Origin: Sinorhizobium glycinis
GTDB lineage: Bacteria > Pseudomonadota > Alphaproteobacteria > Rhizobiales > Rhizobiaceae
Length of the DNA stretch: 64,000 bases
Direction: 5' to 3'
Assembly (NCBI RefSeq): GCF_001651865.1
Contig: NZ_LPUX01000055.1
Location: forward strand, 310,001 to 374,000
The translations under genes were made by a program, and so were the position numbers. The stretch's first letter is position 1, and each line of letters starts with the position of its first letter. The notes under the pieces were generated by a model that was not told the origin of the DNA, made no database searches, and saw only the letters and a list, made by a program, of their open reading frames with translations. Of this stretch, positions 9,547 to 18,046 are shown piece after piece.

Positions 9547-10266
9547 ATGGCACGGATCCGGTTGAACAACATGGCACGAATAACGCCGACACTCCTCGTT
9601 GATTCCCACGATCTTTCACGTGAAGGTCTGAAGCACATTCTGGTGGGGTCTTCGTTCCGTGTCGCCTTGGCGGCTTCAGAACTGTCCGAAGTGATGGACC
9701 ATCCGCTGGGCAGGGAGAAGCCGGCACTTCTCGTCCTGTGCTCTCACAGCAGCGAGGAGCTGCAGAGTGAGTACCTACTCCGGTTCAGGGACGAACACCC
9801 GCAGGTGCGGATTGCCGTGCTCGCTGACCGCTATGACCACGACGATTTGGCTACCGTACTTGGCCTCGGCGTGAACTGCTACCTGACCAAGAGCGTTAGC
9901 CCCGAAAACCTGTTCAAGTCTCTCGACTTATTGATGCTGGGCGAAGTCATATTTCCGTCGGTGGCGCTGGCGCTGGTGCGCCGCGGCTTCTCGGACACAA
10001 CCGAGGCCGTCGGATGGGATGTGCAGCCTGACTTCCATGCGCAGGCCGACCGCCCACAGCGCGAGCTGTCTAGCCGCGAGTATGATATTCTGCAATGCCT
10101 TGTCGAGGGCGCGTCGAACAAGGTGATAGCGCGCAAGCTCGACATGGCCGAAGCGACCGTCAAGGTTCACATCAAGGCAATTCTGCGCAAAATTCACGTC
10201 CGCAACAGGACGCAGGCTGCCGTATGGGCGATCAGCAACCCCGCGATGCCGCAATTGAATCGGTGA
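9547..10266 (+). CDS. LuxR/NarL-type regulator with pseudo-receiver
   Basis: About 239 residues. Residues 10-130 form a CheY-like receiver fold and residues 175-235 a LuxR/GerE helix-turn-helix (RELSSREYDILQCLVEGASN ... ATVKVHIKAILRKIHVRNR). The acidic pair (LLVDSHD) and the conserved lysine (LTKSVS, K115) are kept. The phospho-acceptor position at the end of beta-3 (PALLVLCSHSS) is cysteine (C65) instead of aspartate, so classical phosphorylation is unlikely. No histidine kinase gene is adjacent. It sits divergent to the polysaccharide assembly genes and ahead of the sugar-nucleotide genes, so it is a likely local regulator. The start is uncertain: ATGs at 9514, 9547 and 9571 are all in frame, and the last two begin similar MARI sequences. 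Confidence 0.88.
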   Translation: MARIRLNNMARITPTLLVDSHDLSREGLKHILVGSSFRVALAASELSEVMDHPLGREKPALLVLCSHSSEELQSEYLLRFRDEHPQVRIAVLADRYDHDDLATVLGLGVNCYLTKSVSPENLFKSLDLLMLGEVIFPSVALALVRRGFSDTTEAVGWDVQPDFHAQADRPQRELSSREYDILQCLVEGASNKVIARKLDMAEATVKVHIKAILRKIHVRNRTQAAVWAISNPAMPQLNR

Positions 10267-10789
10267 CCAGGCCCTTATAACGGCGTCGCCCAGCTCCCCG
10301 TCCGACAGGCTGAATGTGTGCTTGATATTTGCCAAGCCGGCCATCGACCGGGTCGGCAGCCGCGTGCGGGATCGGAATAGGCCGCGCCGAAGCGCCGCTT
10401 CTTGATAAAGCCAAGCTGCACAAGGGAAATGGCAAATGTGCTTCATCACCGCCAAGCGGAATTCACGAGGCAATATCAGCGGCATGCGCACAGTCCGCGG
10501 CCGACCTTTCGACTTGCATGCAATTCGGACAGCCGGCAATGCGCCTACCGCTTTGGGTTGGCCGGAGGGATGAAGCCGAACGATTTTGCACCAAACAGCT
10601 TAACGTGGTCGGAGCTAGCTAGTCTGCGCGCACCGGCGGCCTACCCGAATGATCATCTGTTCTTGCTTGATCCTGCGTGAAACTCTTGCGGCATGTAAGG
10701 CCGTTTGTTCGCCATGAGCTCCGGTTGCTTAGCACAGCAATTCAACCACGTGGGCCCAGGGACTTTAGAAACGACGGACAAGAAGAGGG
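10267..10789. other. 523-bp region between LuxR gene and gmhA-like gene
   Basis: Open frames here lack codon bias, domain-like sequence and ribosome sites, so I see no gene. The region ends with GAAGAGGG directly before the gmhA-like ATG. The promoter of the sugar-nucleotide operon should lie here, but no strong sigma-70 pair stands out. Confidence 0.4.
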
Positions 10790-11407
10790 ATGTCACAAAT
10801 GCTCGCTCGTGATGCTTTCTACCTGCCGCCAAAGGAATTCACGCACGACTATCTGGCGTCCCTATGCATCGCCTTGGCGCAGATCGATACGGACGCCGTC
10901 CAGGAGGCGATAGAGATGTTGCGTGCCACACGCGATTCAGGCGGCACGGTCTTCATCGCCGGCAACGGTGGGAGCGCGGCAACCGCCTCCCACTGGGTCA
11001 ATGACCTCGGCAAGGCCACGAAACGATCAGGAAGGCAGCCGATCCGTGTCATGGGCCTGACCGACAATGTCTCCTGGATGACGGCGCTCGGCAATGATGA
11101 AGGCTATGATCGCATCTTTGCCGGCCAGATGGAGAATTTCGCCAAGCCCGGGGACCTGCTCATTGTCATTTCGGCAAGCGGGAACTCGCTCAATCTCGTG
11201 CGGGCAGTCGAGCTCGCTCGCGAAAAAAAGGTCGCCAGCATCGGCATGGTCGGTTTTGACGGCGGGAAGCTCAAGAATCTCGTCGATCAGCCGCTATGGG
11301 TGCGGTCCGAAAAGGGTGCCTACGAGCTCGTCGAAGACGTCCACTCGGCGATCTGCCATGCCATCACGCGATACCTTGTCGACGACCGCCCGGAGCCTGG
11401 TCAATGA
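10790..11407 (+). CDS. gmhA: GmhA-like sedoheptulose-7-phosphate isomerase (SIS domain)
   Basis: A 205-residue single SIS-domain protein. It has FIAGNGGSAATASHWVNDL at about residue 55 and ISASGNSLNLVRAVELA around residue 125, the phosphosugar-binding loops of GmhA/DiaA proteins. GmhA converts D-sedoheptulose 7-phosphate to D-glycero-D-manno-heptose 7-phosphate, the first step of the heptose pathways, in the cytoplasm. The length fits GmhA (about 190-200). The stop overlaps the next start as ATGA. The downstream HddC-GmhB fusion and HddA kinase strongly support the heptose role over a DiaA role. An ATG nine bases downstream is an alternative start. Confidence 0.85.
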   Translation: MSQMLARDAFYLPPKEFTHDYLASLCIALAQIDTDAVQEAIEMLRATRDSGGTVFIAGNGGSAATASHWVNDLGKATKRSGRQPIRVMGLTDNVSWMTALGNDEGYDRIFAGQMENFAKPGDLLIVISASGNSLNLVRAVELAREKKVASIGMVGFDGGKLKNLVDQPLWVRSEKGAYELVEDVHSAICHAITRYLVDDRPEPGQ

Positions 11408-12672
11408 CGATTGCCCTACCGAGGTCTCCGCGCGCACAACAGGCATATGTCGAGGGCCGCGCCTACAGCCGGCCGCGACAGGCAGTCATTCTGGCCGGCG
11501 GGCGCGGCACGCGCATGCATCCGCTCACCCTCGATCGGCCAAAACCGATGGTGCCGGTGCTCGGCCGGCCTTTTCTCGAGTATCAGATCGAGCAGCTGCG
11601 GCAGGAGGGTTTCGAGAAGGTCCTGCTGCTCCTCGGCTACCTGCCCGACGTGGTGATGGACCACTTCGGCGACGGCAGCAGGTTCGGCCTCACCATCGAA
11701 TATGCTGTCACCGATCCCGACGATCTTACCAGCAGCCGGGTATCCAATGCCCGTCATCTCATAGATCCGTGCTTCCTGCTGCTGTATTGCGACAATTACT
11801 GGCCCATGCGGATGGAGCGGCTGTGGCAACGCTTCTGCGCGGCCGGCAAGCCTGGAATGATCACGGTCTACAGCAACAAGGACGGCTATTCACGCGGCAG
11901 CGTGATCCTTGATGCGGATGACAATGTGACCGTCTTCGACCGGCTCCGGACGACGCCCGGGTTGCAGGGGGTCGAGATCAGCTACGCCATATTGACCGAC
12001 CTCGCCCTCGAATTCCTGCCCGACGAGGACACGCTGTTCGAGGAGGCGATCTATACGCCGCTCGCCACGCAGCACCGCCTCGCCGGCTTCGTGAGCGAGC
12101 ACCGCTATTACAGCGTGGGCTCGATCGAGCGTCTTCCCGCAACAGCACGCTTCATGAGCCGCGAGAAAACCATCCTGCTGGATCGGGACGGCGTCCTCAA
12201 CCGCAAGCCCCCGCGGGCCCAATATGTGTGTTCACCGGATCAGTGGGAATGGATCCCGGGTTCCAAGCAGGCGCTGGCCCTCCTGAACGACGCCGGCTAC
12301 CGCATAATTGTCATCTCCAACCAGGCGGGGATAGCGCGCGGCGCGATGAGCGCCGCCGACCTCGATGCCGTTCACCAGCACATGTGCGCCGAGGCCGCGG
12401 CCGCCGGCGCCAAGATCACAGCGATCTACCACTGTCCACACGGCTGGGACGAAGGCTGCGACTGCCGCAAGCCCAAACCCGGCATGTTGTACGAGGCGCA
12501 ACGCGACTTTGATCTCGATCTCACGCGCACCCTCTTTGTCGGTGACGACGATCGCGACGGTCAGGCGGCCGAAGCGGCCGACTGCCTCTATGCGCAGGTA
12601 AGCGAGCAGAGCTCGCTTCTGGACCTCACCCGGCAACTCCTATCGACAGCAGGATTGGAGAAAAATGACTGA
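11404..12672 (+). CDS. Bifunctional heptose-1-P guanylyltransferase (HddC-like)/heptose-1,7-bisphosphate phosphatase (GmhB-like)
   Basis: A 422-residue fusion. Residues 25-250 are a nucleotidyltransferase: AVILAGGRGTRMHPLTLDRP is the nucleotide-binding signature and LLYCDNYW contains the metal-binding Asp. Residues 256-420 are a HAD phosphatase of the GmhB type: ILLDRDGVLNRKP (nucleophile and acid Asp), VISNQAGIARG, the Cys/His zinc loop YHCPHGWDEGCDCRKPKPG, and LFVGDDDRDGQAA. GmhB removes the 7-phosphate from heptose 1,7-bisphosphate and HddC makes GDP-heptose from heptose 1-phosphate, so consecutive reactions are joined in one chain. The start overlaps the gmhA stop; an upstream open frame has no plausible N-terminus. 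NDP specificity (GDP rather than ADP or CDP) is inferred from the HddA neighbour. Confidence 0.88.
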   Translation: MTIALPRSPRAQQAYVEGRAYSRPRQAVILAGGRGTRMHPLTLDRPKPMVPVLGRPFLEYQIEQLRQEGFEKVLLLLGYLPDVVMDHFGDGSRFGLTIEYAVTDPDDLTSSRVSNARHLIDPCFLLLYCDNYWPMRMERLWQRFCAAGKPGMITVYSNKDGYSRGSVILDADDNVTVFDRLRTTPGLQGVEISYAILTDLALEFLPDEDTLFEEAIYTPLATQHRLAGFVSEHRYYSVGSIERLPATARFMSREKTILLDRDGVLNRKPPRAQYVCSPDQWEWIPGSKQALALLNDAGYRIIVISNQAGIARGAMSAADLDAVHQHMCAEAAAAGAKITAIYHCPHGWDEGCDCRKPKPGMLYEAQRDFDLDLTRTLFVGDDDRDGQAAEAADCLYAQVSEQSSLLDLTRQLLSTAGLEKND

Positions 12673-13720
12673 ATCATCACGCATTCTCATCACCGGACAC
12701 AATGGATATCTCGGTTCCGTCATGGTGCCCTTGCTGCAAAGGTCGGGCTATGAGGTGACCGGGCTGGACACGGGATATTTTCGTGCATGCACCCTCGGAG
12801 TCGACAATACCGGCGTGCCCGAGATCACAAAGGATGTGCGCGCAATCGAGCCCTCGGATCTCCGGGGCTATGACGCCGTGATCCATCTGGCGGCACTCTC
12901 GAACGATCCGATCGGAAATCTCAACGCCGACTGGACGCGGCAGATCAATGCGGAAGGGACGTTGCGTCTGGCCGAGATGGCCAAGGCGGCCGGCATCCGG
13001 CGGTTCCTGTTCTCCTCCTCCTGCATCATGTACGGCATGTCGGAAGCTGCAGTCGTCGACGAGACCGCCCCGCTGGCACCGCAGACTGAGTACGCAAGGT
13101 CGAAGGTTGTTGCCGAGGAAGCACTGCGCGCCCTGGCCGACGACGGGTTCTCGCCCGTCTACTGCCGCAACGGCACCGTCTACGGTCTGTCACCACGGAT
13201 GCGCTTCGATACCGTGCTAAACAACTTCATGGGCAGCGCCTTCACCAGGGGGCGTGTCGAAGTCCATAGCGATGGCACGCCATGGCGGCCCGTGGTTCAT
13301 GTCCAGGATGTCGCGCGCTACTTCAAACTGATGCTGGAGGCGCCGCTTCAGGACATCCACAATGAGGCGTTCAACATGGGCGTTGAAAGCCTCAATCTTC
13401 AGGTGCGCGAGATAGCTGAGGTCGCCGCAGAGGCGGTGCCGGGCGCGGAACTGATAATGGTACCGCAACCCGGCGCGGATCAAAGGACCTACAAGGCGGA
13501 TTTTAGCAAGTTCTCTCGAACTTTCCCGGACTTCGAGTTTCAGTGGACGGCACGAAGGGGAGCGCAGGAGCTCTACGAGGCGTTCCGCTCGATCGCGCTC
13601 CGATATGAAGACTTTACCGACAAGCGCTTCACGCGGCTGCGCTGGCTCGGTCACTTGATCGAAGCGGGGAAGCTCGATGACGAACTGCGTTGGCGAACAC
13701 CACAGTTGTGCATTGCATAA
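12665..13720 (+). CDS. Extended SDR NAD-dependent epimerase/dehydratase
   Basis: A 351-residue nucleotide-sugar SDR. The Rossmann motif GHNGYLGS lies near residue 10, then VIHLAALSNDP, the catalytic SSCIMYG strand, and YARSK as the catalytic YxxxK near residue 140. The gene overlaps the preceding fusion gene by eight bases, so it is co-translated with the heptose enzymes. The family includes NDP-sugar 4-epimerases, dehydratases and reductases. The exact step cannot be deduced, but a GDP-heptose or another nucleotide sugar of this locus is the likely substrate. No membrane segment is seen. Confidence 0.83.
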   Translation: MTESSRILITGHNGYLGSVMVPLLQRSGYEVTGLDTGYFRACTLGVDNTGVPEITKDVRAIEPSDLRGYDAVIHLAALSNDPIGNLNADWTRQINAEGTLRLAEMAKAAGIRRFLFSSSCIMYGMSEAAVVDETAPLAPQTEYARSKVVAEEALRALADDGFSPVYCRNGTVYGLSPRMRFDTVLNNFMGSAFTRGRVEVHSDGTPWRPVVHVQDVARYFKLMLEAPLQDIHNEAFNMGVESLNLQVREIAEVAAEAVPGAELIMVPQPGADQRTYKADFSKFSRTFPDFEFQWTARRGAQELYEAFRSIALRYEDFTDKRFTRLRWLGHLIEAGKLDDELRWRTPQLCIA

Positions 13721-13753
13721 TCATCGTTCCCGTAGACTTCGAGGTAGCGAAAT

Positions 13754-14836
13754 ATGGAACAGCTAGTCGATACTCTAGTGCATGATCGCCACTCGGGACT
13801 GACCCATCCGACGATCATCGATCGCGCTGCACAGCGACTGCCGTCTCTCGTCCTGACACGCACTCCGTTGCGCGTCAGTTTTGCCGGCGGCGGCACCGAC
13901 CTGCCGGATTTCTACAACCTCGACTACGGTGCAGTGTTCAGCGCGGCAGTGGACAAGTACATCTATGTCACCGTCAAGCGCCACAGCGAGATCTTCAATG
14001 AACCCATCCGCCTGAACTATTCGCAAACGGAGCAGGTAAACACCATAGGGGAGATCAAGAACAACATCGCTCGCGAATGCCTGCGTTTTCTGGAGATCGA
14101 ACCACCGATTTACATCTCCACGGTCGGCGACATGCCGGCCTCGACGGGCATGGGCGGGTCGAGCTCGTTTACGGTGGGTCTGCTCAACGCCCTGCACGCG
14201 TTCCGGGGAGAGCGTGTCACGCCCGGCCAATTGGCCGAAGAAGCATGTCACATCGAGATGGACATCCTCCAGGAGCCGATCGGCAAGCAGGACCAGTATG
14301 CCGCCGCGTTCGGGGGCATGAACCTGTTCCGCTTCCAGCCCGGAGGCGCGGTAACGGTCGAGCCGCAACGGGTGCGCAACGGCGCCGTCGAACATCTCTT
14401 CGCAAACCTGATGATGTTCTGGACATCGCATCAGCGACCGGCCAGTTCCGTGCTGGTCGAGCAGAAGGCGAAAACGTCCGGCAATCTGGATACGCTGCGG
14501 CAGATGCGTGATTACGCCTTCATGCTTCAGGAGGTTTTTTCGGAGCCCGTCGTCGACATAGAGCGGTTCGGTGCTGTTCTTCACAGCGGGTGGGAGATGA
14601 AGCGGAGCCTGGCGTCGCGCGTGAGCAACGTGGAGATCAACCGCAACTACGACCTCGCCAAGCAGGCAGGGGCGGAGGGCGGCAAGCTGTGCGGCGCCGG
14701 CGGCGGCGGTTTCCTTATGTTCGCGGTCAAACCGGAGCGCCGGGAAAGCGTGAGGCGGGCCCTCTCACACCTGACCTATGTGCCCATCGGCTATGAAGTA
14801 CACGGCTCGCGCCTCTTGTATCCAACGCAAGTCTGA
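13754..14836 (+). CDS. hddA: GHMP kinase, HddA-like D-glycero-alpha-D-manno-heptose-7-phosphate kinase
   Basis: A 360-residue GHMP-superfamily kinase. Motif 1 is TPLRVSFAGGGTDLPDFYN near residue 35, motif 2 is MPASTGMGGSSSFTVGLLNA near residue 130, and motif 3 is GGKLCGAGGGGFLMF near residue 315. The AGGGTDLP form of motif 1 is characteristic of HddA and the related fucokinase-type sugar kinases rather than of homoserine or mevalonate kinases. HddA phosphorylates C1 of heptose 7-phosphate. With GmhA and the GmhB and HddC domains the four-step route to GDP-D-glycero-alpha-D-manno-heptose is complete. GAGG sits nine bases upstream of the ATG. The gene is co-directional with its neighbours, 33 bp after the SDR. 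Confidence 0.86.
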   Translation: MEQLVDTLVHDRHSGLTHPTIIDRAAQRLPSLVLTRTPLRVSFAGGGTDLPDFYNLDYGAVFSAAVDKYIYVTVKRHSEIFNEPIRLNYSQTEQVNTIGEIKNNIARECLRFLEIEPPIYISTVGDMPASTGMGGSSSFTVGLLNALHAFRGERVTPGQLAEEACHIEMDILQEPIGKQDQYAAAFGGMNLFRFQPGGAVTVEPQRVRNGAVEHLFANLMMFWTSHQRPASSVLVEQKAKTSGNLDTLRQMRDYAFMLQEVFSEPVVDIERFGAVLHSGWEMKRSLASRVSNVEINRNYDLAKQAGAEGGKLCGAGGGGFLMFAVKPERRESVRRALSHLTYVPIGYEVHGSRLLYPTQV

Positions 14837-14929
14837 TGCCCAGCCGCCACGGCGCCAGCGGATCGTTGGCGCGAACGAAGCGCAGGAGGCATAGCCGCAT
14901 GTGCGGCGCGACGAAGTTTTTCTGACCTA

Positions 14930-15475
14930 ATGGATTTACAAATGCTTTTCACAAAGACCGATATTCCAGACGTGACCTTGGTGGAACTGCAGAAATTCGA
15001 GGACGAACGGGGCTTTTTTGCGCGCGGCTGGTGCGCGCGGGAGTTTGCCGAGCACGGGCTTCCGGGCCAGGTCGTGCAGATGAACATCTCATACAACAGG
15101 CACAAACACACACTGCGGGGCTTTCACTATCAATTGGCCCCCCATGGTGAGGACAAGATGCTTCGCTGCATCCGGGGCAGCTTGCACGACGTGCTGATCG
15201 ATCTGCGGCCCGAGTCGCCCACCTATAGGCAGCACTTCACGGTCCAGCTTTCGGCGGCGAACCAACGGATGCTGGTGATCCCGAAGGGCTGCGCGAACGC
15301 CTTTCTCACCATGGAGGACCACACCGAGGCGACATATCTCGTTTCCGAATTCTACACACCGGCGGCCGAGCGCGGTGTTCGCTGGAACGATCCTGCCTTC
15401 GCCGTGAAGTGGCCGGTGGATGCGCCGGCGGTGGTTTCCGAAAAGGACCAAAACTGGCCGGATTATGCCGGTTAA
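14930..15475 (+). CDS. RmlC-like nucleotide-sugar 3,5-epimerase
   Basis: A 181-residue cupin of the dTDP-4-dehydrorhamnose 3,5-epimerase family, the usual length. Active-site elements are kept: TLRGFHYQ (catalytic His), DVLIDLRPESPTY (paired Asp) and SEFYTP (the Tyr acid). The window has no rmlA, rmlB or rmlD, so dTDP-rhamnose synthesis is not indicated. The adjacent GMD-type dehydratase would supply a GDP-4-keto-6-deoxy sugar. In Campylobacter jejuni RmlC-like epimerases act on GDP-4-keto-6-deoxy-heptose, which is the parallel I draw here. Substrate is therefore inferred. The ribosome site is weak; a second in-frame ATG lies 12 bases later. Confidence 0.85.
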   Translation: MDLQMLFTKTDIPDVTLVELQKFEDERGFFARGWCAREFAEHGLPGQVVQMNISYNRHKHTLRGFHYQLAPHGEDKMLRCIRGSLHDVLIDLRPESPTYRQHFTVQLSAANQRMLVIPKGCANAFLTMEDHTEATYLVSEFYTPAAERGVRWNDPAFAVKWPVDAPAVVSEKDQNWPDYAG

Positions 15476-15522
15476 CCCGCCACCGCCCCGAACTTGCGGG
15501 CAGCGCTACAGAGGAGACGCGA

Positions 15523-16860
15523 ATGTTCATCGTCGACAAGGAGCTGGAGCGGCTCCAGGCTGAGGGGCGTCCAATTCGCGTGGGCATGATCGGGGCCGGT
15601 TTCATGGCCCGAGGCATCGCGCTGCAGATGCTGCGATATGTTCCGGGAATGGAGCTCGCGGCGATTTCCAACAGACACGTGGAAAAGGCGCGCGAAGTCT
15701 ATGCCGCTGCAGGCGACGACGATGTGACGGAGGCGACCAGCACCAGGGCGCTTGAGGATCTCATCGCCAGCGGCCGCCGCGCGATCACGGCGGACCCGAT
15801 GCACATTTGCGAGGCCGACGGGATCGACGTCATCGTCGAGGCGACAGGCGCGATCGAATTCGCCGCCCATGTCACTATGCGCGCGATCCGGCACGGCAAG
15901 CATATTGCGCTCATGAATGCCGAACTGGACGGCACGATCGGCCCGATCCTGAAAGTCTATGCCGACCGTGCAGGCGTGGTCCTCACCAATGTTGAGGGAG
16001 ATCAGCCGGGCGTCATGATGAACCTCTATCGTTGGGTCAAGGGCCTAGGCGTACGTCCGGTGCTCTGTGGGAACATCAAGGGACTGCACGATCCCTACCG
16101 AAATCCGACGACCCAGGAGGGATTTGCCAGGAAGTGGGGGATGAAGGCCCCGATGGTCACCTCCTTCGCGGACGGCACGAAGATCTCGTTCGAGAATGCC
16201 ATCGTTGCCAACGCCACAGGCATGCGGGTGGCGAAGCGCGGCATGTACGGGCCTGTGGTCGAGCCCGGTACCCCGATTCAGGAAGCGGTCGGCTGGTATC
16301 CGCTCGATCAGCTCCTCGAGGGGCCGGGGATCGTCGATTATTGTGTCGGCGCCATGCCAAACCCCGGCGTTTTCGTTCTTGGCACCACAGAGGATACTGT
16401 CGAGAAGCACTATCTCTCACTCTACAAGATGGGCCCCGGGCCGCTCTACTGTTTCTATTGGCCCTATCATCTGTGTCACTTCGAGGTACCCTTTACAGTG
16501 GCGAGGGCCGCAATCTTCCGCGATGCTGCCATTGCTCCCCTGGGTGGGCCGGCCGTTGACGTGGTGACCGCCGCCAAGCGAGACCTTCGTGCCGGAGAGG
16601 TCCTCGATGGCCTTGGATATTACATGACCTACGGGCTCTGCGAGAACGCACGCACGGTACACGCCGAGCGCCTCCTGCCGATCGGGCTCGCCGAGGGCTG
16701 CCGCCTGCTGCGCGACGTCAAGCGCGACGAGGTGCTCGGTTATGATGACATCGAGCTTCCGGCCGGGCGACTATGCGACGCGCTGCGCCAGGAGCAGGAT
16801 CTTGCCTTCTTCGGCCGCTCTGCAGCCTCCCCGCAGCGCAAGGTTCCTGCGACCGCTTAA
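15523..16860 (+). CDS. NAD(P)-dependent oxidoreductase, homoserine-dehydrogenase-like fold with C-terminal SAF domain
   Basis: A 445-residue protein. The N-terminal Rossmann motif is VGMIGAGFMARGIALQM near residue 20. DVIVEATGAIEFAAHV and NVEGDQPGVMMNLYRWVKGL follow, resembling the homoserine dehydrogenase-like NAD family. The C-terminal part (about 360-440, with VKRDEVLGYDDIELP) resembles a SAF domain. Members are often misnamed flagellar FlgA-like. Natural substrates of this group are poorly known. Its position inside a sugar-nucleotide operon suggests oxidation or reduction of a sugar or a small acid substituent. GGAG seven bases upstream selects this ATG; earlier in-frame codons overlap the epimerase gene and look non-coding. 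Confidence 0.75.
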   Translation: MFIVDKELERLQAEGRPIRVGMIGAGFMARGIALQMLRYVPGMELAAISNRHVEKAREVYAAAGDDDVTEATSTRALEDLIASGRRAITADPMHICEADGIDVIVEATGAIEFAAHVTMRAIRHGKHIALMNAELDGTIGPILKVYADRAGVVLTNVEGDQPGVMMNLYRWVKGLGVRPVLCGNIKGLHDPYRNPTTQEGFARKWGMKAPMVTSFADGTKISFENAIVANATGMRVAKRGMYGPVVEPGTPIQEAVGWYPLDQLLEGPGIVDYCVGAMPNPGVFVLGTTEDTVEKHYLSLYKMGPGPLYCFYWPYHLCHFEVPFTVARAAIFRDAAIAPLGGPAVDVVTAAKRDLRAGEVLDGLGYYMTYGLCENARTVHAERLLPIGLAEGCRLLRDVKRDEVLGYDDIELPAGRLCDALRQEQDLAFFGRSAASPQRKVPATA

Positions 16861-16906
16861 TTGGCGGGACATCAGAGGATGCGCCGACCTACCCCAGGAG
16901 TTCGAG

Positions 16907-17695
16907 ATGGCCGAACCGATGGCGCGAAGGTTATCCGACTTGCATCGCCTGACGCAGGCCACTGCGCTTTTCCTTCTCTTTGTCGGTACGAGTTTCCTGG
17001 CCCTTAACCCCGATTGGATTGACAGGCCTCTCGCAAAGGCCATTAACACCGTAGCGAGCAATCAGCCCTTTGCCACGCGGCTCGCTTCCGGTGCCATTCA
17101 CCCGACCACGGAAGGCGCTATAGTCGTATCCTTGCTCTGGTGTTGCTGGTTTTCCCATGTCGGGCCGGAATCGAGGGCGAGGCTGGTGAGCGGTGTCTGC
17201 GCAGCCGTTCTCGCAGCGTTCGTCGCACATTTCCTGCAGGACACTTTGCCAACGACGCCAAAGCCGATCTTTGACCCCGCACTTAGGCTTCAGATCCCGG
17301 ACGTTCTGGGCGACGCTGCCGTTCTGCGCTCAGCGCCGTTCGCCGGCAGCCCCGGGTTTCCGAGCGAGCGAGCGGTTCTGTTCGTGGGTCTAGCGATCGC
17401 CATTCTTCTCGTTCACTTCGAACTCGGACTCCTCGCCCTGGTCTATGCATTGTTGGTAGAGCTTGCGCGAGTCTACTTGGGGCTGCATTACCCGACCAAC
17501 GCTCTGGGTAGCCTCACCTTGGCCGCCACCCTGGCATGGCTATCACAAACGCGCCCGAGCCTTGAACTCGGCGCCCTGATTCTCCTGTGGGAGCGCGGCG
17601 CGGCACCAAGCTTCTATCTGTGCAGCTTTCAGCTCTCATACCTTATTATCGCATTCCAGGAGTTGCGCGAACTTGCCGAAAGCCTTCTCCCGTAG
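16907..17695 (+). CDS. PAP2-like membrane protein with altered catalytic residues
   Basis: A 262-residue protein with about six hydrophobic helices. It resembles type 2 phosphatidic acid phosphatases: GSPGFPSERAVLFVGLA aligns with the PSGH motif and RVYLGLHYPTNALGS with the RxxxxxHxxxD motif. The first His is replaced by Glu and the final Asp by Asn; the middle Arg and His remain. PAP2 proteins recycle undecaprenyl diphosphate or dephosphorylate lipid-linked sugars in the periplasm, which suits a Wzx/Wzy locus, but activity here is doubtful. AGGAG six bases before this ATG decides the start. An earlier in-frame region overlaps the SAF oxidoreductase gene. Confidence 0.68.
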   Translation: MAEPMARRLSDLHRLTQATALFLLFVGTSFLALNPDWIDRPLAKAINTVASNQPFATRLASGAIHPTTEGAIVVSLLWCCWFSHVGPESRARLVSGVCAAVLAAFVAHFLQDTLPTTPKPIFDPALRLQIPDVLGDAAVLRSAPFAGSPGFPSERAVLFVGLAIAILLVHFELGLLALVYALLVELARVYLGLHYPTNALGSLTLAATLAWLSQTRPSLELGALILLWERGAAPSFYLCSFQLSYLIIAFQELRELAESLLP

Positions 17696-18046
17696 GAATT
17701 GGCACAACGCCAGCCAGCGGAGCGCTGATATTGTCGCCGCCGCGACTCGGATCTGATCACGGTTCGGCGAGTTGGCGGCGGCGTGGGACTCGTGGCCTGA
17801 CGGCTCGCGCATCGCGGCTACTTCCTTTGCGGTAGGAGCATGGTCGAATAAGCTAATCAAGCGGAAAGACGACGCTCGCGTAGCACCTTTTACGAACATC
17901 AAGTGGGGGATTTACCTCCATATTGCTGGAGCGCCTCCCACAATGACCCTCTGGTCGAACAAAGCGCTTTCCCTTTTCCTTTGAGGATGTGGGGGCGGGA
18001 CCGTCGGTCGACGGCGCCACCGCCGCTCAACGATGGATTGGACCCG
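17696..18046. other. 351-bp gap before the GMD-type gene
   Basis: No supported gene on either strand; small frames lack ribosome sites. The gap separates the heptose set from the dehydratase/reductase pair, so the pair may have its own promoter. I could not identify a convincing promoter or terminator. Confidence 0.35.
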
